NCBI RefSeq assembly: GCF_900095735.1
Contig: NZ_FNLO01000001.1
Span: 194,837-258,836 of the forward strand
From: Chitinasiproducens palmae
GTDB lineage: Bacteria > Pseudomonadota > Gammaproteobacteria > Burkholderiales > Burkholderiaceae
Direction of reading: 5' to 3'
Length of the DNA: 64,000 bases
Shown: positions 33,783-42,881 of the stretch, piece by piece
Numbering within the stretch: the first letter of the stretch is position 1
Layout: each line of letters starts with the position of its first letter
The notes under the pieces: model-generated
What the model saw: the letters and a program-made list of their open reading frames with translations, nothing else
What the model was told of the DNA's origin: nothing
Databases searched by the model: none
Position numbers and translations under genes: made by a program

Positions 33783-36700
33783 CTAGATTGCGACGCGGAT
33801 CTGTTTCGCGAGCGGGCCGTCCGGCGAGTCCGTTTCGAACGAGACGAGATACAGTTCGTCGAAACCGTCGCCGAAGCGCAGCGACGTGCCGAACTCCGTC
33901 ACGCCGCGCATGCCCTCCAGCCGGATCGTGCGGAGCACGGGCGCGATCCAGCCGCCCGCGCCCGCCGTGGCATGTGCCACGTCGAAAAGCAGGATCAGAT
34001 TGTCGTAGTACAGCACGGCCGCCAACGCCCTGAGCGGGCTGAAGGCGACCGCGCGTAGCTTCGGCAAGTGCGTCACGCCGTTGCGCACGCGTAGGTGGGC
34101 GGCGTCGAACGGAAGCTGCACCGAGCGACGTTCGACGGTTTCGTAAAGCACGATCACAGGCAGGCCGCCGTGCTCGTCGGCACGGTAGTAGAAGCATTCG
34201 TCCTGTAGCCAGCCCAACGGCTCGCGCACCGTCGCCACCGCCAGACGCCACTGCGCGGTGGGCGTCCAGAAGTCGATGAAGCCGTTCGACTCCATTGGCA
34301 GAAGCGCCAGCGCGCCTTCGTCCGACGGCAACGCACGGTAGATCTTCTCCGGGCGTTCGAGCCGGACTGCCGGCTCGATGGCCGTGGCGCCGGCGCGTCG
34401 CACGTCGAACAACTCGACGATGCTGACGCCCTTGCCGTCGCGCCCGGGAACGTGGTCAGCGAGCGCAAGTTGCAGGTGGCGGGGCGAGGCAGCGATGGTG
34501 TCGAGGACGCGGGGCAAGGGTCCCGACGGCGCCGCCGGCAGGGCGTGCGGGATGCTGGTGCGCACGCGAAGCACGGCGGCCGGCGAGTCGATGAACGCGC
34601 CGGGCAAGATCGGCGCGCGCGGCGGCGGTGCGCTGGTCGGCGCGGCACTGCAGCCTTGATCCAATAGGGCTACCGGCAGCGTCGTGGCGCCGTCGGGATG
34701 AACGATCTCCAAGCGTCGCACCAGCGCATGCGAAGGCGCGCTGCCCAATACGGTGTCGAACGCGAACAGCCGCTCGCGGCCGACCAGCACGACGCGGTTG
34801 TGCTGGTCGACCACCCAAGCCGGCAGCAACGGCGGCGAGTCGATCGGCAAGCTGGCAAAGACCCGCTGTCTGGGCGGGAGCCGCAGCATCGACGGTGCGA
34901 TGCTGTCCTCGAACGACTGCCATATCGCCAATGCCGGGGTTTCGACTCGACGGAGCAGGCTTACCGAGGGTCGCAAGCGTAGCCGAGCGCCGGGAATGTC
35001 GTGACGGTAGCGCGCGGCCTCAAGCAACAGGGCGCGACGCTGGCCCGTGCCGAGGCGGTCCAGCAAGGCGACCTCGCGCAAGCGAGCCAGCAATACCGGA
35101 TGCGCGGCATGCTCGAACGACGAGGGCGCATCCAGCACGTTGCGCAGGGTCGTGAAGCGGGACGGCGCAAAGAGCGTGGTTGCGCTCTGCCGGAACAGCG
35201 TGAGCGGCGCGGCCGCGGTGGCCGGCTCGGCGCGGATCTCATCGGCGAAGATGCCAGTGAGTGGCGGTAGTTGCGAGCCACCGGCGGTGAAACGCATGGC
35301 TTCGAGTCGTGCGGCGAGCGCGCACCGCTCCGCCGCGTCGAGCGGTGGGCTGGCATCGTGTGGCGGCGCGCGCTTGACACGCCCGCCGCACAGCGTGTGC
35401 ACGAGACGAAATTTCTCTGCGGTCTCTTCCGTGACACATCGCGTGCCGGGCATGCAAATCCAGCGTGGTCCGAAACCGGCGCGACCGGTCGGATCCAGCG
35501 CGACGTAGCGTGTTTCGTGAGGCGTCGTCTCGATGGCTAACGCGCGCGCGTGGCTGGCTGCCCCGCCCGTTGTCGACGACGGCACTGCCCAGCGTTCGTC
35601 CCGTAACAGGCTCGTCAACGCGCCGGACAGCGGTTGCGACAGTAGGACTTCGAGTACGTCGAGCCGCGCCGCGAAGGCCGACAGCGCGTCCGTTTCGAGC
35701 AGGTAACCGCGTGCCGCATCGGCATCGATTGTGCGCAGGACCGTGCCGAATGCGTGCATGGCTTGGCGCGTCGGTGCAATGACCGGATGGCGCGCCGTTT
35801 CACGCATGGCAGACTGCGCGGTCGCCCACACCAGGTCGTGAGCCAGTGCCGCGCGTCGGCTCAGCGCCGCCACGCCGAGTCGACGCCGCGCCGCGCTCGA
35901 CACGCCTCGGCCGAACGCGCCGACGGCGCGCGCGGCCGGCTTGATGGCAGGGAGCACTGCGAAGGCGTCGGCAAAGCATGCAACGATGCGCTGGCCGGTG
36001 GTTTCGGTCGGTCCGAGCAGACACGTCTTCAGCGGTATCAACGAAGGCAGGAAGTCGAGCATTTCCTCCCATCCCGTCTTCTCCATACCGAGCGCATCGA
36101 GGCCTGTTTGCAATTCGGCGCGGCGGCGGTCGGCCAAGCGCGCGCCGAGGGCGGCGAGTGGCTCGTCGGCCCGCTTGCTTACGCCGACACTCCTGCGCGT
36201 CACCGTGTAGCCGTCGCCGATCCGGATCGGCGGGCGCTCGAAATAGCGGGCCAGCGCCGGCGCATCGAACGGTAGCTCGCGCCAGTGGAAGGGGTCGGCG
36301 CCGCGGTCGAGAACATAGCAGCACGCCCCGTCGGTCGATGGGGGCGAGCCGAGCACGACGACGTCGTGGCGGAGTGCGCGCGGCGCCGGACGCGGCAGCG
36401 AACCGCTGCCCGGGAAGCGCACTGCGCGCGGCTCGTGCAGCCGAAGAGTCAACACGTCAACCGCGGTGGCATCGAGGAAGCGCTGGGTCGCCTCCGGCAG
36501 GCTCTGCAGGCTCGCCTGCCAGAGTGTGCGCTCCATCTCCGCAAAGCGTTGTCCGAGATCTTCCACCTGCTGCCTGAAGCGTTGTGTGATATCCGGCAGC
36601 GTTGGCGAGCGCTCGCGGCAGCGGAAGCGCGCGCCGAGGTTCTTGTACCGCTCGACCAGTTCGCGGTGGCGTCGCGTGCCCGCCGGCTCGGCGCACTCAT

Positions 36701-38489
36701 CGACGATCACCGCACTGGCCATCTCGGTGCGCGTGCGATAGGCCGCCCTTGCCGCTTCGAAGCGCGCTTCCGGGGTTGCCTGCCATGCGCGTTCTGCGGC
36801 TTCCGCCAGCCGTTCGCGAAAGGCTTCGTTGGCAACCTGCGTCCGTTCCGACGTGGCCAGCGCGTCCAGCGACACGTCGGGATGGTCGCGCGCATGGGCG
36901 AGCCGCGCGGGAAGCGCGAAGCAGGCATCGATGGCTGATGTGGTCGCGTCACTGTCAACCAGCATCAGCGCTTGCCCCATCGCAGTCAAATCGGACACGG
37001 TGAGCGAATCCGGCATCTGCCCGGCAGCCGCCGCCAGCAGCGCGCCGCAGTGATGATATGCCCAGTCCACGCTGTAGACGTCTTGTGCCGCCGCTGCGGC
37101 AGACTTGTCGGCATGCAGCAGCGCAGGCGACGTCCAGGCGATGATCCGGGTCGCCAGCGCCAATGCTGCGTCGCGTTCCCCGGACGAAGGCGGCCAGTTG
37201 GCGAGCGGTGGCGATGCAGCACCGCGGGACGTGTCGACGGGATCGAGCGCGGGCGCATCCCGTTCGGTCGTGAACGCGGCGTCGGGCTGTGTAAAGAGCC
37301 GCGTAAAGGGCTGCATAAGCGGCTGCATAAGCGGCTGCATAAGCGGCTGCGTGGAGGGCGTGCGCGCCGACGGCATGGCCGCTTGCCGAAGGCAGCGTAG
37401 CAATGTATCGGCGCGCAACGGCGCGGGCGCGTCGCCGGCCGGATCCGGTCCTTCGGATGGCGCGTGCGCGACGGTCCGCGCACACGCCACGGCGAGCGCT
37501 TCTGGCGCACTACGGCTTTCCAGCACCACTTCGCGTGCGAACCGGCGCACCAGTCCTTCTGCGTAGTGGCGGTCCAGACGCTCACGATGCCTTGCGCCGA
37601 ATAACCCGCTCCCCAGCAGAAGGCGCCGCGCCACCCGGCGCAATTGCCGATCGGAGCGTTTGCCGGCTGCCGCGTCGAGGAAAGACAGCATATCCGCGAC
37701 GACGCTGCGCGCTTCGTCCAGCCCGGTGGTATCCAGCGTCGCACGATCGCGCTGCCGCGCCAGGAAGGCGCGGACGTGGCGAAGTTGCTGGTCCAGCGCC
37801 GGCAGCGACAGCGTGATATCGCCTCCGGCGTCTGCCGCGTTCGGCAGGTCGATCAATGGCGCCGGAACGTCGTCAGGCTTCGCAGCGGAGCCACGCGGTG
37901 GCGTGGTGGTCGCGCTCACACGCCGCGCGCGATCCAGGGTGGCGGTCCCGGCACCGGTCGCGCGCGCCGCGCGGGCAGGATGCGACGCCGCCGTCCCGGC
38001 AAGCAGAGCGAGTTGGTCTTGCGCCACTACGGACCGGGCGGACCGGGCGGACCGCCCGGCCCGCACGTCGGCGTGGCTGCGGGCGCGACTGTTTCGAAGG
38101 CCGGCCCGCGACCGGGACGGGCATCTGACGTCCAAGCCGAGCCAGGCGGCCGGCGACGCTCCGGCATGGCTGGTGGGCGAGCACGGGCTCGGCAATGCAG
38201 ATGAACATCGCCGCACGTGGGGCGGCGTCACGGCTGTCTGAGCCGATCCGTCGTGGTTGGACGGCGCCCCTCGCCGGGTCCGCTGACCGCAAGGGAAATC
38301 GCCAGCGTGAGCGGGGCGCAGGTTTGCCGCGAGCAGCAACACGGCGATCAAGGCGGCGCCTGGCCACGCGCACTGGACGCCGCGATGGGGCGGCGGCTTA
38401 TCGCGACGATGTAGCGTCGGTCCGCGTTGCACGTGAAGACCGATCGCGCGGCGGGCGTCGGTCAGTTGTGACAGACGGCGGTTCGGCAT
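33783..38489 (-). CDS. Giant orphan protein with export-like N-terminus (possible toxin/effector)
   Basis: About 1568 residues from ATG 38489. A hydrophobic core GAALIAVLLLAANLRP followed by AHAG (residues 44-63) looks like a signal peptide with a long basic n-region; a GTG at 38432 would shorten it. Residues about 70-400 are low-complexity and helical, with an in-frame PLMQ repeat. A segment near 805-870 (EEMLDFLPSLIPLKTCLLG, then hydrophobic ACFADAFAVLPAIKPAARAVG) resembles the membrane-inserting region of large Pseudomonas/Burkholderia toxin-like proteins. The last 300 residues read as repeated beta strands, perhaps a propeller. No catalytic motif was recognised. The frame stays open to 40295, but that part is antisense to the gene at 38871. 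It is divergent from the ADP-ribosyltransferase-like gene, which supports a shared role. Confidence 0.72.
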   Translation of the reverse strand: MPNRRLSQLTDARRAIGLHVQRGPTLHRRDKPPPHRGVQCAWPGAALIAVLLLAANLRPAHAGDFPCGQRTRRGAPSNHDGSAQTAVTPPHVRRCSSALPSPCSPTSHAGASPAAWLGLDVRCPSRSRAGLRNSRARSHADVRAGRSARSARSVVAQDQLALLAGTAASHPARAARATGAGTATLDRARRVSATTTPPRGSAAKPDDVPAPLIDLPNAADAGGDITLSLPALDQQLRHVRAFLARQRDRATLDTTGLDEARSVVADMLSFLDAAAGKRSDRQLRRVARRLLLGSGLFGARHRERLDRHYAEGLVRRFAREVVLESRSAPEALAVACARTVAHAPSEGPDPAGDAPAPLRADTLLRCLRQAAMPSARTPSTQPLMQPLMQPLMQPFTRLFTQPDAAFTTERDAPALDPVDTSRGAASPPLANWPPSSGERDAALALATRIIAWTSPALLHADKSAAAAAQDVYSVDWAYHHCGALLAAAAGQMPDSLTVSDLTAMGQALMLVDSDATTSAIDACFALPARLAHARDHPDVSLDALATSERTQVANEAFRERLAEAAERAWQATPEARFEAARAAYRTRTEMASAVIVDECAEPAGTRRHRELVERYKNLGARFRCRERSPTLPDITQRFRQQVEDLGQRFAEMERTLWQASLQSLPEATQRFLDATAVDVLTLRLHEPRAVRFPGSGSLPRPAPRALRHDVVVLGSPPSTDGACCYVLDRGADPFHWRELPFDAPALARYFERPPIRIGDGYTVTRRSVGVSKRADEPLAALGARLADRRRAELQTGLDALGMEKTGWEEMLDFLPSLIPLKTCLLGPTETTGQRIVACFADAFAVLPAIKPAARAVGAFGRGVSSAARRRLGVAALSRRAALAHDLVWATAQSAMRETARHPVIAPTRQAMHAFGTVLRTIDADAARGYLLETDALSAFAARLDVLEVLLSQPLSGALTSLLRDERWAVPSSTTGGAASHARALAIETTPHETRYVALDPTGRAGFGPRWICMPGTRCVTEETAEKFRLVHTLCGGRVKRAPPHDASPPLDAAERCALAARLEAMRFTAGGSQLPPLTGIFADEIRAEPATAAAPLTLFRQSATTLFAPSRFTTLRNVLDAPSSFEHAAHPVLLARLREVALLDRLGTGQRRALLLEAARYRHDIPGARLRLRPSVSLLRRVETPALAIWQSFEDSIAPSMLRLPPRQRVFASLPIDSPPLLPAWVVDQHNRVVLVGRERLFAFDTVLGSAPSHALVRRLEIVHPDGATTLPVALLDQGCSAAPTSAPPPRAPILPGAFIDSPAAVLRVRTSIPHALPAAPSGPLPRVLDTIAASPRHLQLALADHVPGRDGKGVSIVELFDVRRAGATAIEPAVRLERPEKIYRALPSDEGALALLPMESNGFIDFWTPTAQWRLAVATVREPLGWLQDECFYYRADEHGGLPVIVLYETVERRSVQLPFDAAHLRVRNGVTHLPKLRAVAFSPLRALAAVLYYDNLILLFDVAHATAGAGGWIAPVLRTIRLEGMRGVTEFGTSLRFGDGFDELYLVSFETDSPDGPLAKQIRVAI
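37297..37356. repeat. 12-bp in-frame tandem repeat (encodes PLMQ units)
   Basis: Three exact GGCTGCATAAGC units (37309-37344) are flanked by one degenerate unit on each side. On the minus strand they encode PLMQ repeats in the N-terminal third of the giant protein. Being a multiple of three, unit changes keep the frame. Confidence 0.9.
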
Positions 38490-38870
38490 GGCGGACCCTG
38501 GGTGTGGCGGAACACGGCGCGCGGCGGCCTGACCGGTTGGATGCCGAAGCAGGAGGCGATCGGCGCGCAGCATCAATGTAGGCGCTTCCAAGTGGCCTTC
38601 TGTGGCCTTTTGCGGCCTTCCATGGACTTTCTTAGCCTTTTGGCACGCTTCCGTCGGTGATCGCGCCCGCGCTGCTGCCCGTGGCGGTCGCCGGCATCGT
38701 CCGCTTGTCGCCAGCCTGGCGCGCCCGGCAGCGTGAGCGTGCATGGTTTGTCCATGCAGGCGCGGCACGATGGTCACGCGGATACTGGCGATGCAGCGCG
38801 ACATCGAGCGACGCAGCGCAGCAGCGGTCGTCCGGGGATGTCTGCAACAGCCGAGAGCAAGGAGAGTGCA
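38490..38870. promoter_or_regulatory. 381-bp divergent promoter region of the effector-like pair
   Basis: The region lies between the starts of the giant gene (38489, minus) and the ADP-ribosyltransferase-like gene (38871, plus). It contains the 10-bp phased repeat at 38592-38641. No clear TTGACA/TATAAT pair, and no TTCG-N16-TTCG (HrpB-type) box in a convincing place, was found by eye. Confidence 0.5.
38592..38641. repeat. Five 10-bp degenerate units (GTGGCCTTCT type), helically phased
   Basis: Units at 38592, 38602, 38612, 38622 and 38632 share GGCCTT or a close variant, so T-runs (A-runs on the other strand) recur every 10 bp. Such phasing can bend DNA or array regulator half-sites. It lies midway between the two divergent large genes. 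Confidence 0.75.
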
Positions 38871-41333
38871 ATGGAATCGACGTTTCCGACCGGGTCCGCG
38901 CAGCGATCGTTTGATGCGGAGCGCGTGCCGACTGCCGTGCAACGCGCCGCGGCGCACGGCGCGCACGCCTTGCCACTGACGATTGCCGACCTTCCCGCGG
39001 TTCCCGCCGCTGCGTTGGCGCCGTTGTGTATCGGCGCCGCGGAAGGTAGTCCGGAGCTGGAACGCGTCGGGCAAGCGGTGTCGATGGAAGAGGCGGTACA
39101 GCTGTCGCGCGCGATGTTCGGCGACCTGGACGGCGCGGTCGAGGAACCGGTCCTGTTCGTGGAAGTCGCCGCCTACAATGCCAGCCCGGCGCGTGCCCTG
39201 CTGAGCTTTGCCACTTGGCTGACACTGCGACGCTTCGCCTGCATGCATCCCGCCGGCGTCAACGAATGGGCCCGGCCGTCTCCGATGACGGTGGCTGAGC
39301 GCGATGCCGTGGTCGGATTCGAACGCAACCTCGAACGCGCGCTCAAGCGCCTGTCGCTGGTGCGTACCGAGGCCATGCCGCGGGAGAACTTGATGTTTGC
39401 GGTCAAGACCATCAGCCGCGCGACGCTGGCCGCGCTGATGGCGCGATGGGCCGCGGCGAAGGAAACGGGCACGGAACCGGAAGTGGTCACCGGTCGCTTC
39501 ATGACGGCGACCACGAGCGCCGAGATGACGGCGGCCGGCGCCTTCAATCAGCCGGATGGCGCGGAACCACCAGGCTGCATGCCGGCGCAGACGGATCATG
39601 TCATCGTGAATTGCGTGATTCGGCGCGTCGACGGCGACGCAGGGGTGGAAACCGGCGCGGTCATGCCCGAACGAGGCGGCGAAGTCATCTTCCCGCCAGG
39701 CACACGCTTTCTCGTTTGCGATGTGAGCGGCAACGTCGAGGCGGGCGGACGCCCGACGCTCGTGTTGCGCGCGTGCGCGATGTCCGACGCGCAGCGCTGC
39801 GAGTACTTGCGCCGCTCCGATGGCTGTCGCATGCAACGCTCCCGCGTCACCCTTGAGGAGCGCTTCCAGACGCCGGCCGGCGCTCTGATCGAGTTGCGCG
39901 AGCTTTGCCTGCTGGCGGCTTGCGAGCCCCGCTGGGCGGCAGAGCGTCTGGCCGAGCGCGATATGCACGGCTATCACGCCGGCAATCGACTGGCGCAAAG
40001 CGTGCTCGATCCGGTTATCGGGAACCACGTCGGCGAGTTGGTCGCCCCCTATCTCGAGCTCGTCGCCACCTTGCTGCATCGTGGTGCGCTGTCTCCCACT
40101 GCCGCGCTCGACTGGGCGATGCCGACGCTGGATGCGCCGGGCGCGGCGTCGATGGTGACAGCCGCAATCGAGCGTTGCGAGCCAGCCGTGCGCCTGCAGA
40201 TGCTGGAACTGGTCAGCGCGGCGGCCGTCGCGGAGGCAGCGCAGGCGGCGGGCGAGCGGGAAGCACGTGAGGCGCATCAGGTCCATGAACGGCATGAAGC
40301 GTCAGTCATGCACAGGCGCGTCGCCTGGGCAGGCAAGCCCCAGGCACCAGCGCGTGCGCCGGCGGGCATGGGCGCCGACCGGGCAGCCGTGGCTCGCATG
40401 GCGAATGCCGACACTTCACCGCATGCCCGCTTCCCGCCGTTCGGCAACACGCTTGGCGGTGGCGCCATGATCGGGTCTCCGTTTCCACCACGGCTCCCGG
40501 CTGTAGAAACCGGTGGCATGGCCGAGCGGACCGCGGCGTCGCCCAGCGATTACCTGCGCATCTTCGACGCACAGCTCGCGCGGTCGTTTGTGCAGAAGGA
40601 GGAAGCCGCGCTCCGCCTGGCATTGGCGTCGCTGCCACCGAGCGACCTGACGCCGCCGCGAGCCGATTCCGTTGCGGCCGACGCGCAGCGGCTGAGCGCA
40701 GCGCTTCGCGCCACCGCAGGCAGCGATCTCCCGCGCGACATGCTCGCCGCTCACCGGCGCACGGCCGCCGGCCTGCCTCGCATCGGTGACCGTGTATCGA
40801 GCCCGAGCGGCGATGCAGGTTCGCACGGTGGCGCGGTGCGCGACGGGCTTTTGCGTCACGAGGTGGAGCCGATCGCTCAGGCGTGGCAGGCCACGCCTGA
40901 TGCGTTCGGACGGGCGCGGGCGGCGCTGCAGCAGGCGCGTCAGCGGCTGGCGCAAGCCCGGCCTGGCGGTGCCCAGGGCGCGTTTCATCGACTACCCGTG
41001 ATGCCGATGCCGTTGCGTCCCGCCATGACGGCATCGGCAGCAACGCACGATGCACCGTCCGGACCGTCGGGACCGTCGGGTCCGCGCCTGGTTCGCGCGA
41101 ATGTCGAAGCACCATCCGCGGCGGCGCGCCCATCGTCCACCTCGCATTCGGCATTCGCGTCGGTCGAGCATCAGGCGGTGGTGGCAGCCGAACCTGCCGA
41201 ACCTGGCGCCTGGGTGGCGCACGAGTGGGACGATGCCCTGCCGCTTCCGGCAGCGCTGGCGAAGCGCCTGCAGGACCTGCGCGACTTCGTCGCGCTGTAC
41301 ATGCATGGGTGGTTGGACCAGCCGCCACAATGA
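38871..41333 (+). CDS. Putative R-S-E class ADP-ribosyltransferase, large effector-like protein
   Basis: 820 residues; ATG 38871 has AAGGAG (38859-38864). The core at about 150-300 follows the mono-ADP-ribosyltransferase order: helix NLERALKRL, Arg165 (VRTEAMP), then RFMTATTS (the S-T-S-like NAD site, 209-216), and GGEVIFPPGTRFLV with catalytic Glu271 before the PPGT turn. The residue two before Glu271 is Gly rather than the Glu or Gln of arginine-specific enzymes; a Glu sits at 267. The rest has an N-terminal domain of unknown fold (1-140) and a Pro/Ala/Ser-rich C-terminal half (about 460-820). No signal peptide is visible, so action in the cytoplasm or delivery by a contact-dependent system is possible. 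Fold assignment is by motif only. It is divergent from the giant gene at 33783. Confidence 0.65.
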   Translation: MESTFPTGSAQRSFDAERVPTAVQRAAAHGAHALPLTIADLPAVPAAALAPLCIGAAEGSPELERVGQAVSMEEAVQLSRAMFGDLDGAVEEPVLFVEVAAYNASPARALLSFATWLTLRRFACMHPAGVNEWARPSPMTVAERDAVVGFERNLERALKRLSLVRTEAMPRENLMFAVKTISRATLAALMARWAAAKETGTEPEVVTGRFMTATTSAEMTAAGAFNQPDGAEPPGCMPAQTDHVIVNCVIRRVDGDAGVETGAVMPERGGEVIFPPGTRFLVCDVSGNVEAGGRPTLVLRACAMSDAQRCEYLRRSDGCRMQRSRVTLEERFQTPAGALIELRELCLLAACEPRWAAERLAERDMHGYHAGNRLAQSVLDPVIGNHVGELVAPYLELVATLLHRGALSPTAALDWAMPTLDAPGAASMVTAAIERCEPAVRLQMLELVSAAAVAEAAQAAGEREAREAHQVHERHEASVMHRRVAWAGKPQAPARAPAGMGADRAAVARMANADTSPHARFPPFGNTLGGGAMIGSPFPPRLPAVETGGMAERTAASPSDYLRIFDAQLARSFVQKEEAALRLALASLPPSDLTPPRADSVAADAQRLSAALRATAGSDLPRDMLAAHRRTAAGLPRIGDRVSSPSGDAGSHGGAVRDGLLRHEVEPIAQAWQATPDAFGRARAALQQARQRLAQARPGGAQGAFHRLPVMPMPLRPAMTASAATHDAPSGPSGPSGPRLVRANVEAPSAAARPSSTSHSAFASVEHQAVVAAEPAEPGAWVAHEWDDALPLPAALAKRLQDLRDFVALYMHGWLDQPPQ

Positions 41334-41480
41334 GTTGCGACGCACGTGGCGCTGGCGGTCGCCGGAGGTGGGCCACTGGTGGCTCGGCCGTCGCGGCGAC
41401 GGCTGATCATCCGCACGCGGGTCCGGCCCCGGCATGGGCGGCAACGCTCGCGCGGTTGGCCTGCCTCCGCCGTGCGCTCC

Positions 41481-41507
41481 TGCCGAACGAGCCGAACGAG
41501 CCGAACG
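41481..41507. repeat. 9-bp tandem repeat (GCCGAACGA), 3 units
   Basis: Three exact units lie between the convergent ADP-ribosyltransferase-like gene and the MFS gene, 13 bp before the latter's stop. No function is evident. Confidence 0.85.
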
Positions 41508-41520
41508 AGCCGAGGTCGGC

Positions 41521-42726
41521 TCAGTTGCGTACCGTCCGAGCCCGTTTCTCGCGCAGCAGGGCCCAGACCAGCAGCGCGACCAGCGAGACGCCGGTGGCGA
41601 GCGCGCATACGCCGGTCCAGCCGATCCGCGGATAGGCGGCGGCCGCGATGGCCGAACCGATCGAGCCGCCAATGAAATAGGCGGTCATGTAGCCTGCCGT
41701 CAGGCGGCCGCGCGCCTCCGGCCGCAGCTTGTAAATGACGCTTTGATTGCTGACCTGCAGCGCCTGGATGGCAAGATCCATCACGACGATGCCGATCACC
41801 AGCAGCCACAGCGACAGGTGCCCGGCGCACAGCACGAGCCACGACGCGACCAGCAGCACGAGCGCCCAGGTGGTGGCGAGGGCGCCGTGGCCGCGATCCG
41901 CCAGCCGGCCTGCCTGGTTGGCCGCGAGCGCGCCTGCCGCGCCGATCAGGCCGAACAGGCCGATGGTCGCGGGCGAATAATCGAATGGCGGCGCGGACAG
42001 CAGGAAGGTCAACGCCGTCCACAGCATGGCGAATGTACAGAACGACAGGCCGCCCAGCGCGGAGCGCAGCCGAAACGCGGGCTCTTCGCGAAACAGCGTC
42101 CAGATCGAACCGAGCAGGGCGCCGTAGCCGAGACGCTCCGCGGGACGGCCCGGCGGCAGCACGCGCCACAGCGCGATCGCCATTGCGCCGACCGCGACGA
42201 AGGCGGCCCAATAGACGATGCGCCAGCTGCCGAGCGCCGCCAGGGCGCCCGCGAAGGTGCGTGCGAGCAGGACGCCGAGCAGCAGGCCGCTCATCACCAC
42301 GCCGACCGCGCGACCGCGCTGCTTCGGCGACGCCAGGGTGGCGGCAAGCGGCACCAGCAATTGCGCGACGACGGAAAACACGCCGGAGATGGCGGTGCCG
42401 AGCAGCAGTTGAGCCGGGCTGGTGGCCAGTGCGGAAATGGCCAGTCCCATTGCCGACAGGGCGGTCATGCCTGAGATCAGATTGCGCCGTTCGAGCCGGT
42501 CGCCCAATGGCACCAGGAACAGCAGGCCGATCGCGTAGCTGACTTGTGCGGTGGTGACAATGAAGCCTGCATCGGTGGTGGACAGACCGATTTGCCGTCC
42601 GATCACGGCCAGCAATGGCTGGGCGTAGTAGTTCGAGGCGACGGTCAGCCCGGTTGCGACAGCCATGAGCATCAGCAGCCCTTGACGCAACGGCTGTTGC
42701 GCGGACTGGCTGGAAGTTTCGGTCAT
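41521..42726 (-). CDS. MFS transporter (drug/metabolite efflux type)
   Basis: 401 residues, 12 helices. The N-terminus has GLTVASNYYAQPLLAVIGRQIGLS and the loop 2-3 motif is PLGDRLERR. Similar proteins are annotated as DHA1-type or YfcJ/arabinose-efflux-like permeases. The frame is open upstream to 42924, but ATG 42726 gives the family N-terminus. It is divergent from the enoyl-CoA hydratase. Confidence 0.85.
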   Translation of the reverse strand: MTETSSQSAQQPLRQGLLMLMAVATGLTVASNYYAQPLLAVIGRQIGLSTTDAGFIVTTAQVSYAIGLLFLVPLGDRLERRNLISGMTALSAMGLAISALATSPAQLLLGTAISGVFSVVAQLLVPLAATLASPKQRGRAVGVVMSGLLLGVLLARTFAGALAALGSWRIVYWAAFVAVGAMAIALWRVLPPGRPAERLGYGALLGSIWTLFREEPAFRLRSALGGLSFCTFAMLWTALTFLLSAPPFDYSPATIGLFGLIGAAGALAANQAGRLADRGHGALATTWALVLLVASWLVLCAGHLSLWLLVIGIVVMDLAIQALQVSNQSVIYKLRPEARGRLTAGYMTAYFIGGSIGSAIAAAAYPRIGWTGVCALATGVSLVALLVWALLREKRARTVRN

Positions 42727-42881
42727 ACGAGATTCCCTGCGGATGAGGCGATAGAGGCCGAGGCGAAAGCGGCGCGAGGCGTCACCGTCGTGCGACGATA
42801 CTTTAGAATGCCGGAGCAGGGCGGCCACCAGCCCCGCCGGGGACCGGGCGCCGCATCCACACCGAATAAAGGAGACTGAAC

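Noticed and set aside
38490-40295. Upstream extension of the giant minus-strand frame to more than 2100 codons
   Set aside because: It is antisense to the well-supported 38871-41333 gene, reads as Arg/His/Pro-rich shadow sequence, and the export-like segment near 38310 marks the true N-terminal region.
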